Assembly: GCA_000729835.1 (NCBI GenBank)
Contig: JFHB01000078.1
Span: 62,001-126,000 of the forward strand
Direction: 5' to 3'
Origin: Atkinsonella hypoxylon
Lineage: Eukaryota; Ascomycota; Sordariomycetes; Hypocreales; Clavicipitaceae
Length of the DNA stretch: 64,000 nt
The notes under the pieces were generated by a model. It searched no databases, was not told the origin of the DNA, and saw nothing but the letters and a program-made list of their open reading frames with translations. The position numbers and the translations under genes were made by a program. Positions 33,986 to 45,578 of this stretch are shown piece after piece; positions within the stretch are counted from its first letter, which is position 1; each line of letters begins with the position of its first letter.

Positions 33986-35359
33986 ATTATTCCCAACTTT
34001 TGGCGTTATCACTTGAGTGGCTTTGGCTTCGTCACTGCGTTTTGCGTACCCCTTTTTTTGCTTTTTCTTTTGTACGTGGTTCTTTTATGGCATGATTGCA
34101 CTCTTGTTATACTTGGAGACCGTGCTTGGTTTTGGACCCCTTGAATCTGTTACTGTTCAACGGAACTGGGAATTCTCGTGCAGTTGGCGTGCTAGCCGAG
34201 GTATACTTTTGCTAGAATATACGTATGCTACGATTTCTCTCTCCCGTCCTTCAACAAATGTGCGCCCGTGCACGATTCTCCGCTGTACCGTGCGTGCAGT
34301 GTGACACCACTTGGTTGTCAATGGTAGTCAACTGAGGTGCAATAACGTAGCAGCCGCTCAGTCTACATACGATTGACCACCATCACTTCATATCACCGGA
34401 GTGAAACAGACGTGTCCAAGTCTCATGTTCATGTTCGCCACATCACATGCAATTAACGTCAAATACGAGACCATGGATTTCAGGTTCCTATGATAATAAT
34501 GCCCCAACACCAAACAAACGCCGCTGCGAAAGCAGCTAACAAACTACATTACGATCGAGAACACTCAATCCCATGAATTGAAAAAAAAAAAATAAAAAAT
34601 AAAAAAATAAAGATGCAGGAATAAACTACTCGTGCCAAGGACAGTTGATGGTCGGTCGTTAACACCCTCCAGGGAGCAATGCAGGCTTCAGCGCACGCAT
34701 CCTGACTAGCGTGATTTTCCTCCGTCATGGCAGCCAGGGCGCCATACCAAGCAAGGGCTGGTCTGTCCATTTTGCGGTCCAAGAAGATATCAAAAAAGAA
34801 AAAAAAAGGAAAAAGCAAAAAAAAAAAAGACGACAATCCATCCTATGTATGACATGTCTGGGAAACGCTTGCTTGAAACCAATGCAAGAACCGCAGTCGA
34901 CATCTCAACAAGAAATTGAGTTTTTGACAAGACACAGCACTCTCTGTCACTCATGAGTCTTTCCTTTTGCTTATGCTTTTGCTTTTTCTTTTTTTTCTTC
35001 AAAAATAACACAACAAGACCAGAGTCGGTGCATAGCCAAACAGAACCTTCCCACAAGCTCGTACGGTTCCAGAGGCATTGGATTCTCCGCAGAAACATAA
35101 TTCTTTTTTGGTATAAAAAACGCTCAAAAAAGGACCCAAACAATGATACCCAAAAGCCATCCACAGCCCATACAAGGCGAGAGCGACAACCCGTAACAAG
35201 TCAAAGCGCAAGCGTAGGAAATGATAACAAGAAAGCACAAAAGCTCGCCCGGCAGCAAAGATGAGAAGCGAATCCTTGTTATAACGTGGATATTAGTTCA
35301 GGTAATGAGGAAGGATTGAAGTAGGTCAAAGGGTGCAAGTATTCAAGACGGTTGCAGCT
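33986..35359. other. 1.4-kb convergent intergenic region, A/T-tract rich
   Basis: Several A or T runs of 8-13 bases (34577-34610, 34796-34830, 34980-35005). Short frames here are translations of these tracts. No gene seen. Confidence 0.55.
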
Positions 35360-37701
35360 CTACTGCGGATAATACACCATGCCTGATGCATGCTGAGGAT
35401 AGTAGAATGTGTCAGGGCTCGGTGTTACTATTCCTCCCATGCCCATGACGTTGGTCTGATAGTTCTGCGGCGCCGAATAAGACGGATACGAGCTGACAGG
35501 AGCGATCTGACTGGCATCGTAATAATAAACCATGCCATTTACTTCTTGTGCCACGAGATTGGAGCTGGCTGACGCGTTGTGTCCATGACCTTGCCCGGAA
35601 GATCCATGTTCAGGCTGACCCTGAGGACCGAAATTGGTTGGCATAGCGGGAGGCTGACCACTAGGGACGTACCCAGAGGCCGAAGCAGTTGGTCCCATGT
35701 TAGGGGCAGAGTAACCAGGGGGATAGTAGTAGCCCTGCTGGTGCTGGCTCTGGTACACTTGTTGGCCATAGTAAGGGGCCTGGCTGTACGAGTTAGGCTG
35801 GAACGGAGCGGCATGAATGGCCCTTTCCGGAATATGCGACAGAGGAGTTCCAGTTGACTGTTGGTAGGATGGTCGCCGCGAGTGCGAGTCTTGGCTGAAA
35901 CCGTTGGCAACTTGGATTGGCACTTGTTGATGGAAAGCCTGCTGAAATGCTGGAGGAGCCCCTCCCTGCGTCATTGCTAGAGGTTCAATGTCTGCCACGG
36001 AGATGTTCTTCTGTGGGCGAGGCTGATGCATTGGTATCGAGCTTGGTCGATTCTCTTGCACCGTAGGTTTCTGCGGAAGAGGGTGTGTTTGAGGCTGCGG
36101 AAGCTCGTTGATAGAAGACTCCGTAGTTACATTTACCTGCTCGGATTGTACTACAGGCGCAGGCCTGGGAGCAATGGTGTGAGCAGACACTGCCCCGTGC
36201 ATCGGCATTGGCATTGGCGCTGCCATGGGCTCCAAGTTTGACACAGGCGCTTGTACAGGTAAAGAGGGCTGGGGAGCGGCACTCGGGGGCAAACGAACCA
36301 CGGGTCGGGCATTGTCAGCGGGTATAGGAGGTCGAGAGATGACAGATCCAGTCGGCGAGAACATGACGTCGCGTTCGTGAACGATAGATGAGCGTCGACT
36401 TAGAGCAATGCTGGGAGAATAAGCACTTCCGTAGTAGCTGCCGCCGAAGACGCTAGTCCTTCTTGAAAACCCGCCGATGGATCCCCAGTTAGATCTCGGC
36501 TTCCCGCGCATGCGTTGTTGATTAGGCCGCAGGGCCCGAGGAATGAAAGTAAAAGACCGATCGGAAGCCGGGAAAATATATCGCGGGGGATTGTTAGGTA
36601 GGGATATGCGGACTGGTTTGTCTCTCCGAAGAGGGGGGCGATGATCAGGCAACTTGGTGTATTGCTTTACATGAATGCCAGGAAAGATAGAAGGACTTTT
36701 CATCTCAGGTAGGCAGACGCGAACTTGAGCGTTACCGATGTATTTTTCGGTCGATAGCGTACGATTGATGGGCGTCGCGCTCGGCTCGCAGGTAGGAATA
36801 AATCCGTTCCCGTTCGGAGGACCTTCATTGTCAGGCATCTGTCGAGGGCGACGAGGAACAGGTTCAGCGACTGTGTCATGCATATCATGTGTCCATTGAG
36901 AGTTTGTGGTCGGGTCCGATGGATGATGCATATGGCTAGCTCAAGGCTTAGTACAAGCACACATCTTTTGGGTAAAAATGTCATCCAGCACGGGAAGTCT
37001 TGTGGGTGAGCATCCTGCTCATAACTCCTTCCTTTGATCCGGAACATCACAACGTACCTGAATGGGGCAAACGGGCCACCGACACCAAATCGGCCGCCCC
37101 TGCCTCTTCCCCTACCGAAGGGCCGGAAACCATTCCCTGCAGGCCCAGCGTGTCGGTGATCGTGCATGAAGAAAGAGCCTCTGTTGGGTACAAAGGCAGG
37201 ATCCTCGTCTCGCCGCCGCTTGTAATCTTCATGTTCTTGTCGTCGACGTTCGACATGCGCAGCAGGCTGCTGCTTCATGGCAGAGGCCGAGCTAACAACG
37301 ACCGGGGCGGAAGGAGACTTTGGAGGTGACAGAGCTACTTCATCAAACTGCATCTCTTGGAGCGGTGCAGTCTTGTCATCGATCGATAGTCCATGCAGCA
37401 TCATCTCAGTGTCGGAAACCTTGTTCGCATTTCCATTTGCCTCGGGGTGCCTGCTGTTTCCCGATGCAACCAATGGGACTTTGGTCGTGGCGCCGTTTGA
37501 TGTCTTGGTGCCTTGTGGAGAAGTCGGAGAGGCTTCATCAATATTGCTCGTGTCGCTGTCCTGGCCAGCATCGTCATCTGAGAGGGAGGCTTCAGTCAAG
37601 GAATCGTCATCGAAATCGAGTGCCTCTGTGCGGCCATCATCATCGCCTTCATCCTCAACGCGACGGCGATGGCCAAGTCTTCTGCGTCGGGGAACGGGCA
37701 T
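35360..37701 (-). CDS. Barentsz/CASC3-like protein (Btz motif; exon junction complex)
   Basis: Two exons, 37701-37058 and 36935-35360, joined by removing a 122-nt intron (GTACGT...TACTAAGC...GCTAG); phases match and the product is 739 aa. The first 160 residues are acidic/Ser-rich. Residues about 150-205 hold the Btz region: ERRRQEHEDYKRRRDEDPAF, then VPNRGSFFMHDHR and a glycine/arginine-rich FGRGRGRGGRFGVGG stretch. In CASC3/MLN51 this region binds eIF4A3 and RNA in the exon junction complex. The second exon is long, Pro/Gln/Ser-rich, with SQWTHDMHDTV soon after the junction and a Tyr/Gln-rich tail (YYYPPGYSAP...). Function in mRNA localisation or quality control is known for animals and inferred here. 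Confidence 0.85.
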
Positions 37702-38267
37702 GATGTGTTGCAGGCTTTATCAGGCTGAGCTTCGACGTCACTGAGGCACCAGAGGCGGGCAGGGCGACAACGTCAAGCGAGAAGAGTCGTCGAGGACGAG
37801 GGCGCGCTTGAATGCAAGGAAACCATGCGCGGCGGACAATGAAAGGTTGCGACAGTAATCACGAGGTGTTTGCTGATGAATAGGTCGTCATGGGACGCAA
37901 CCCGCCCTGCGGTGCTTGGTGGTGTGAAGAAGGGCAGTTAAAGAAAAGGCGAAAATGTGATGGGCGACCTCAGAAGAGGCGACTCCCAAGCGATTGAAAG
38001 CCCCGTGATTCAATATAAGCCCGAGTTTTGGAGAGGGGAAAAAAAAAAAAGTAGAAAAGGTGGCCCCGTTGACCAGTTCGATTCGCGGGTTGTGATGACG
38101 ATGAGGAAATTGGGTGATGTGAGGACAGGAGGAAGATGGATCAGTACGAAGTTGAGCTGAGGTGTTGTTGGCGGATGCACGGAAAGCAGTGCGCAACAGG
38201 TGGCCAGCAGCTGATTAGCAACTTGCTTCATGCACTAGCAAGACAACTGGCTCCCACAGACAGCCGC

Positions 38268-38297
38268 TGAGCCCGCCGAGCCCGCCGAGCCCGCTGA
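38268..38297. repeat. 9-bp GC-rich minisatellite
   Basis: Three to four head-to-tail copies of GAGCCCGCC in the promoter-side region of the Barentsz-like gene. Confidence 0.8.
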
Positions 38298-38892
38298 GGG
38301 ACTTCCCAGCACGCACTGCAGTCAATAGGTTGCAAGGCAGCTAACGGGTCCTCTGAGGGCGCCCAAGCTGGCAGCCACGGACGGAGCAAGCACCTCAAGC
38401 TGTCATCGGCCCTAGTGCAGTGGTGCGCACCATTGATCGCCGGTTGCGTCGTACCATCTCAACTTCATCTGCAGCGTCAGGATGTGATTTGACAGCAGTC
38501 AAGTACAAAGACGCCCCTTCTGAGTGCTATACGATGCGAAGCGTATGCCAGCCAAGCTAGCCCTTGCTAAAAGTGTGATGCTGCTTTTCAAGCTCGAAAA
38601 GGATCCCGCTTGTCATGTCGACGGCCTCAAGACAGACAGAGCACCGTTATCCAGGTTGGGCAGAACACAACCTCATCTGCTCAACACTAACTACCTACTC
38701 ACTCTTCCTGACACCGCTCAATGCTGGATGGCGTGAGCACGCAAGACTAAGAGGCCGCTCAAGTGGAAAAGCTGCTCAGCCGTCCGTCATACGCTTGGCT
38801 TGACACACAGGATCACAGCCATGTTGGGTGCAATCGAAACTCAGCCCAACCAATTGAAGGCAAACAAGTAACTACTCCGTATTCCGTACCAT

Positions 38893-38950
38893 GATCGGCA
38901 ATTGGCTGGCAGAGCCGGACTCGTGCTCCGGCAAAATCCACTTGCCGATC
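38893..38950. repeat. Nested inverted repeat (hairpin)
   Basis: Outer arms GATCGGCAA (38893-38901) and TTGCCGATC (38942-38950) are perfect complements. Inside them, GCCGGA (38914-38919) and TCCGGC (38927-38932) form a second perfect stem with a 7-base loop. Confidence 0.85.
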
Positions 38951-40923
38951 GCCGTCTGCCGAATGATAGATGTAGTTAACGCGTTGACGTTTTGACAACT
39001 TAGATAAAGGCCGTCACTCCTCGCCCTGAAAACAAACGCGCATGATGATGATGAACTTTGACACAGCACAGGCCATTCATTCATGCTTGGTCACCCAGCC
39101 TCGTTGTCCTAATGTGCTTTGAACTCTTCACCGTCTGAGTATTGCCTAGAACCTCTTGCACCGTAACTTGTTTCCCCACGTTTATTCCAGTCGCTATGAC
39201 GCACAGGAATAAAATCTCAAGCACCCACCATCTTGCCCTTTCGATTATTGATTTTGACACACGTCTTGCCGTCTGGCAAATACGGAACTGGTGGTGTTTA
39301 GCCTACGCACGTTAACTATCTGAATAGGAAGGAACAAAAGAAGAAAGAAAGAGCATCCCTCATCAACTTGGCTACACTCGCGTACACTCGCGTACCGGTC
39401 CACTTTTCCTCGATGGCTGAGTGGGGCGGCGTCAAGCGACTTTCGGTAGCCAAGCCTCGTTCTCACAAGAGTCTTTAACCTCAGATTATTGTTTAATAAT
39501 AAAGACTATAAGCAGCTAGCTAAATAATACCTACCTAGTTCTGTTTGAACCCTACTAAAATATGCAGTGAGGAACTCCTCCTGCTCCAGAGACGAGCATA
39601 GCAGGCTCTAGCTTGTAGGGTTGCCACACAGGCAATGTAGCTTCCTTGTATTCCGTAACTCAGGCTTGTTCATATGTCAAGTTTGTATGAATTCATGTAT
39701 GTACATATCTATCTCCTATAGCCAATCTGCAATTGGCCAATAAAGCGGGTCGACAAGCGAGTGAAGCCGTATGCATCGAAGATGATACCACCATACCGAA
39801 TACCCAAGGTACGGAATACTTTCTTTTCTTTTCTTAGCGCATGTCTCGTCCGTCCAAAAAAAAAAAAAAAAAACAAGCCCCGCCGGCGCCAAACCAAAAA
39901 AAAATTCCTCAACAAAGCTCCCCTGTCCATTCGACGGCTGCATTCGACAGCTGTCCGTCCTCGGGAAAGGGCGTCCAAGCGCCCTGCGGAAGACAAAGGG
40001 GGAAAAAAGCAAGCAAGTAAAGGCATTACAATGGGCTATCTCTACAGAGAAGGGGGTGGAATAACCAAAAAGTGAGACATCTGCATCCACGAATCGTAAT
40101 TTTTTTTTCCTTCTTCTTGTTTCCTCGGATCGCGAGCTATTTCGTTAATCTGAGCAGCAAACATGTCTAGCTAGATAGACGAAGTGAGGCGGTTTACATT
40201 ACATACATGCCTTGTGTCAGTGGACGATGCAGCTACTCAGTTTCTTTTTTTTTTTTACCTTTTTTTACCTTTTATTTATCTTTTTTTACCTTTTTTCCCT
40301 TTCCCCCAAAAGGGATTGCGAACTAGTTATAGTAAGTATACCCTCTTAGCATTCAACCGGGGCCCTGTATCAGTCGAATGGCATGGGATCAAGTGCCGTT
40401 AAGGGAAAGCCGGATCGACAAGTGGCAGTGGCTGAGGGATTGGCGGCAAGAGCAAGACTTCCTACGTATGGCATAGTGTTGGCGCGGGAAGCCAGCCCAT
40501 TGCTGGCCCGCCTTCGCTTGACATGACAATACCAATACATTATCAATACATATTAATATACTCCGTACACAAGGAGACGACGGGCGGGGATTCAACATGT
40601 TTGCGTCTGCGTACATGCGATTTGTGGACCACTTGTGCTGTAATGCTACATGTGCGGCGTACGGAATACTCTTGCTGCCAATGCCCGTTCTAGTGCTGTC
40701 CCGTACGGCTCTCATTGGCCTTGTTGATAAGAAGTCTTGACAAGAGGGGACCTCGTCAGTTCGTCGCCAACCTTGGATATCGGTACTTATCAGGCACCTT
40801 GCATGTTTCCCACCTGAAAAGAAACAACGTATGAAATAAAAATAAGAATTCCCTGTTGCCAAACAACCTGAAGCCTTGTCCTTGGATATCCCGAAAAATC
40901 TCGTCGCCGGCCGGACGCCTCTG

Positions 40924-40942
40924 CCCCCCCCCCCCCCCCCCC
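40924..40942. repeat. Homopolymer of 19 C
   Basis: Nineteen consecutive C on the plus strand, about 400 bp before the next start codon. Confidence 0.9.
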
Positions 40943-41339
40943 GTTTCCCTCTCCCTCTCCTGACGCCATCCTCACCACTTCATCACGACGCCATTCACTC
41001 CACGTCCCCATCCTTCCCACGATACCCCCCCATTCGCACACACACCCTAGGATCCGCATTTTCTTAGGCCGATTTCTCTCTTGTGTCTTTCATAGTTATC
41101 TGTTTGCAAAAGCCCTCGTCATCTTTTCTGAATTTCCCTCCACGCTCCCCCCCCCTCCTCCCCAATCTTCGATAAAAAGTTATAAAATCCCATTCAGAAC
41201 CTCTTTTTTTTTTTTTTTCGTTACATCTTCAATACTCGACTTGGTATTTCAGCATCTCTTCACGCCTGACCTGCCACCTTCGGACGTTACCCTACTTGCT
41301 CTGATTCGTCCTCCCGGCCAAGACGAGAAACAAGACGTC

Positions 41340-41846
41340 ATGGCCAATCTCCCGTCACAACACCCCACTCTATCCATTCACCTCAGCGACGCCACCCTCA
41401 CGCCGTTAATAACATCGTCTTCATCGCCCTCTCATCTCGACTCTCTCACATCTCTGACCTCGAGCGCCCTGTCGTCCCAGACTGCCGCGCAGAGAGCCCA
41501 TCTCGGACGCCCGCAGCGCATCATGGTGGAGTACCCCGACTCTGGAGCTGTCATCCTCCAGACGTATCTTGACCCGCGCGAGTCAGTCGGCACAGGCTCT
41601 AATGGCAGTACGCACGGGAAAGACGCTGACAATGCCGCGCCAGCGGATGAGGACGACACCCCAGACCGCCATCATCAGCAAACAGAGGATGCTGCACCCA
41701 TGCTGGTCGGCGTCGTGGTCGCTGGGACGTCAGAAGAGGCCAGCGAAGTCAGACGCGCGGCTGCACGACTGGAGAGAGTCGGCCGAGCGTTTCAAAAAGA
41801 ATGGATGGCGCAAACGGATGGAGCCATGTCGTCTGGTGGTGATTAA
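41340..41846 (+). CDS. Hypothetical protein, 168 aa
   Basis: Begins at the first ATG of the frame (MANLPSQHPTLSIHLSDATL). A hydrophobic N-terminal helix region is followed by Ser/Thr-rich sequence, then RAHLGRPQRIMVEYPDSGAV and ILQTYLDPRES, an acidic low-complexity insert of about 40 residues, and a C-terminal MLVGVVVAGTSEEASEVRRA plus ARLERVGRAFQKEWM helix. The two ordered parts (a beta-rich LVEYPDSGAVILQT-like strand pair and MLVGVVVA strand plus helix) look like one small alpha/beta domain split by the insert. I do not recognise the family. Convergent with transketolase. Confidence 0.65.
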   Translation: MANLPSQHPTLSIHLSDATLTPLITSSSSPSHLDSLTSLTSSALSSQTAAQRAHLGRPQRIMVEYPDSGAVILQTYLDPRESVGTGSNGSTHGKDADNAAPADEDDTPDRHHQQTEDAAPMLVGVVVAGTSEEASEVRRAAARLERVGRAFQKEWMAQTDGAMSSGGD

Positions 41847-42445
41847 GAGCTGGGGCATCTTGCACCGTGCAATGTCTCACTTGTATTTGAGCATCAATCT
41901 TGCATCTACGGAATACAAAACCGCCTCTCGTTAAACCCCCGGTCGATCGGGTGGCAAACTTAGGTCCCGGCGGAGCAAGGATGTCCAAAAATACCATCCA
42001 ATTTTCCTACCCTCAAAGAATAACAATGTCGGCAGGCCGTAATAGTACTCAGGCAACATGACGACACAACAATATCTAACGTCTTGCATTTGCAACAGAT
42101 TAGCACGGAGTCCTGCTTCTTTTACTCTTGGTCTATGATTATTCAATATAACATTTTGAATATAATAATTTCATGGCCAACCGCATGCACGAAAGTTCAG
42201 TTCAGTTTGATTGTATTGATTTAAACCGTCAGTTAAGATAATTTTTTTGACTTTCGACTCAACGATTCTATATAAAGCATTTTCGACGTGACCATCCCAA
42301 CCTCTCCCTTTACTATTGCAGCTCCAATAACATCGTCATTGCGTAACAACTGTTAACCCATTGACTGAAGGAAAAGAAAAAATCTTTTGGTATTTGGTTC
42401 GTTTTTGCAGAGGCAGGCTACCCGACCGCAACTGCGTAAAATTTT
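41847..42445. other. Convergent intergenic spacer, AT-rich
   Basis: 3' regions of the 168-aa protein gene and of transketolase. No gene seen. Confidence 0.5.
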
Positions 42446-44941
42446 TTAGATGAGCTGTTGGAAAGCTCGGTTAATAGGGGACCGGACGTTGGGAATATCC
42501 TTCCAGAAGTCGATCGTAGCAATGGCGCGCTTGGCAATACCCTCAGGTGTAAATTCGAACTTCTGCGGAGAGAATTAGTACACATTTGTAACAAACGCCG
42601 AGCATGATGGAGTAATACCTTGTACACATCCTTGTAGGCTCCAGAGGCTCCAAATCGATTGATACCAAACTGCTCGTGAGTATAACGCTCCCAACCTATG
42701 GTGCTCATGACCTCGACAGACAGAGATGGAACCCCATCGGGAAGGACAGACAGTCTGTACTCCTTGGACTGGGCGTCAAAAACCTCGAAGCAAGGAATGG
42801 AAACAATGCGAGCCTTGACGCCGTGCTTCTCCTCTAGATATTTAGCAGCTTCCAGGCATATGGAGACCTCCGAACCCGTAGAGACCAAGGTGATGTTGGC
42901 ACCAGAGACTTCACGTAGGACATAGCCACCCTTGCCGGCTTTCTCAATTGTAGATCCCTCAAGTTGGGGAAGGTTCTGTCGGGACAGAGCCAGAATGCTG
43001 GGAGTGTGTTTGGAGGTCAAAGCAACGTAGTAGGCAGCGCTGGTCTCGTTGCCGTCAGCAGGGCGCCAGACCATGCAGTTGGGGAGGGCACGGAAGTGAG
43101 CCAGAGTCTCGATAGGCTGGTGGGTAGGACCGTCCTCTCCGAGTCCGATGGAGTCGTGGGTAGCAACCCAGATGACACGGACCTGGGATAATGCAGAGAG
43201 CCGAACAGCACCGGCGGCGTAAGAGACGAAGTTCAGGAAAGTACCACCATAAGGCAAAATGGTACCGTAGGCAGCAAGGCCGTTCATGATGGCGCCCATT
43301 CCGTGCTCACGGACACCATATCGGACATAACGACCAGCATAGTCACCGAGACCGGTAGCCTTGGCCTGGAAGTCAACAGCCTCCTTCCAGCGAGTCAGGT
43401 TGCTACCAGTCAGATCCGCAGAGCCGCCGAAGAGCTCGGGAATGACAGACTGGATCTTGCTAAGGACAGTCTCGGAAAGCTTACGCGAGGCAACAGCAGG
43501 GTCGTTGGGAGTGTAGACAGGCAAGTTCTTCTCCCAGCCGTCGGGCAGATCGCCCTTCTGACGACGTTGAAGGTCAGCGTACTCTTTGGGAAACTGCTCA
43601 GCGTATTTGGACATGAGCTGATTCCATTTCTCTTCGAGAGCAGCGCCCTCGGAAGAGTGCTTGCCGTAAAGGTCGTAGACCTCCTTGGGGACATGGAAAG
43701 GCTCCTCGGGGAAACCCCATTTCTGCTTCAGCTGCTTGATGTCGTCGGCCTTAAGAGGGGAGCCATGGACACCCTGTGTGCCTTGCTGCAAGGATCCGTA
43801 GCCAATGATGGTCCTGAGTTTGATCAATGAGGGCTTGTCCTTGACTTGCTGGCACTTCTTGATGGCAGCCTCCATGCCAACAAGGTCGTTGTCACCGTCA
43901 TCGACAACCTCAACGTGCCAGCCATAAGACTCATATCGCTTAACGACATCTTCAGTGAAGGCGCAGTTGGTGTCGCCGTCAATGGAGATGTGGTTGTCGT
44001 CATAGATACAGATGAGGTTGCCTAGCTGAAGATGACCGGCAAGGGAAGAGGCTTCGCTTGAGACACCCTCCATCAAGCAGCCATCGCCGAGGAAGCAGTA
44101 TGTGTAGTTGTCAACGACGTCGAATCCAGGTTTATTGAATACAGCAGCAGTGTGAGCCTGGGCCATGGCGAGACCGACAGCGTTGCAAACACCTTGGCCC
44201 AGAGGGCCAGTGGTCACCTCGATTCCGGGTGTATCATGGGCCTCGGGGTGACCTGGGGTCTTGCTGTCGACTTTCTACGAAGGCTGTCAGATGGTTTGTC
44301 TGTTGAAGACCATGCTGATTTTTTGTACTTACTCTGAAATCCTTAAGGTCTTGAATGCTCAGGTCATAGCCAAAGAGGTGCAGCAAAGCATACTGCAGCA
44401 TGCAGCCGTGGCCGTTACTTGTCGCCACTCACGTTAGCTTCGTCACTCATTGCCGTCAAGTATTGCTTTCCGCCATCTCTATCCAAACGCCAGACTTACG
44501 AGAGGACGAAGCGATCTCGGTTCAACCACTTGGGGTTCTTGGGGTTGAACTTCATAAACTTGTTGAACAAAACATGGGCAACGGGTGCCATGCCCCTGGC
44601 CAAAAAAAAAAAAGTCAAGTCAGCACTCTTTGCACTATTCTGGGATAAGCTCGATGGTACTCACATGGGGGCACCGGGATGACCCGAGTTGCTATTGAAG
44701 GTGGCATCGACCTGGAATTCATGAAAGCGTCAGTTTGTGGTGTCAATATCGCGCAATCTCCCAATCTTCATGTATTGAATGCGAGATTCCCTCTTCCACC
44801 GTGCGAGTGTGGTCTTCTCATCGCGCCGCTGAGCGAGCAAGCGGTCATGGCGGGGTAGCGTGGCGGGGTAGATAAAGCTCAACATACCGCGAGCAAGCGT
44901 ATGGTGTTGATGGCGACTTGGTCAATCTCGCTGTAAGTCAT
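42446..44941 (-). CDS. Transketolase
   Basis: Six exons on the minus strand: 44941-44888, 44711-44665, 44595-44500, 44417-44333, 44274-42619 and 42562-42446. They total 2055 nt and encode 684 aa, the normal length. The start reads MTYSEIDQVAINTIRLLA, then NSNSGHPGAPMGMAPVAHVL; the thiamine diphosphate motif GDGCLMEG lies near 157-164, FGGSADLTGSN and VRYGVREHGMGAI mark the central domain, DSIGLGEDGPTHQPIE the Pyr domain, and the C-terminus is INRAFQQLI. Transketolase moves two-carbon units between sugar phosphates in the non-oxidative pentose phosphate pathway in the cytosol, with TPP and Mg. The last intron (56 nt, GTATTA...CCGCAG) must be removed or the protein would gain a foreign tail. 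Divergent from the Bmt6 gene. Confidence 0.97.
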
Positions 44942-45578
44942 GATGGCGGTGTGTTTTGAAGAATGGGTTGTAAGAGGACAAGGCGTAAAGACCTGGAGGA
45001 TACGGAAGTCGGGGGGCTTGCGTTATAAAGGTCTCCGGGCAGAGTGGGAAAAAAAGTGACAACACTTGCGGCAACGGGGTGTGGAAGCTTCAACACTAGG
45101 CGGTTATGTCATGGCGCTGGGCACCGACCTGGTAGATACCTGGGATGTAGCCTGACCAGGCACCCACCGCTAGGTATCTGGTATGTTGCCGGTGGGTCCG
45201 TCTTCCAGGAGCGAGCGAGCGTATCGATCCTATCGATATGGTATCTCCGGTAGAAAACTGGGCCAGCTCCCCTCTAGTAAATGGAGTCGGAGGCAAAAAT
45301 CTACAGCCAACTGACGCAATCTGCCACGGTGCTTCTACTCAATCAGATAAATACCGAACTGCAGCAAAGACCGTGGGTGGAATCAGTGAGTAGTGGCCCG
45401 GTCGTGGGACGACGGTGACGTAATAGTTCTCTTCCCTTATCAGGCTCGTCCTAATAAGGCAGACGGTACTCCGTACTCCGTACATGCCATTGAACTAGAC
45501 ATTGACGCTTTTACATGTATCTGTACATTAAAAATCTTTCATCGCCGCTCCCGCCTGACCTCTCTCATTTAAAACATA
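44942..45578. other. Divergent promoter region (transketolase / Bmt6)
   Basis: A TATAAAG-like element (45024-45030) lies about 80 bp upstream of the transketolase start. Two overlapping TACTCCGTA copies (45467-45482) lie about 100 bp upstream of the Bmt6 start. No gene seen. Confidence 0.45.

Larger units (their letters stand above)
37702..41339. other. 3.6-kb divergent intergenic region
   Basis: No gene can be supported. Features seen: a 9-bp CCCGCCGAG minisatellite (38268-38297), a nested inverted repeat (38893-38950) beside TACTCCGTA (38873), a second TACTCCGTA (40559), A and T runs near 39856 and 40240-40300, a 19-base C run (40924-40942), and a T run in the probable 5' UTR of the next gene (about 41202-41219). 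Confidence 0.55.

Noticed and set aside
40389..40862. 157-aa minus-strand frame
   Set aside because: No motif, low-complexity mix of residues, in a region rich in A/T and C runs.
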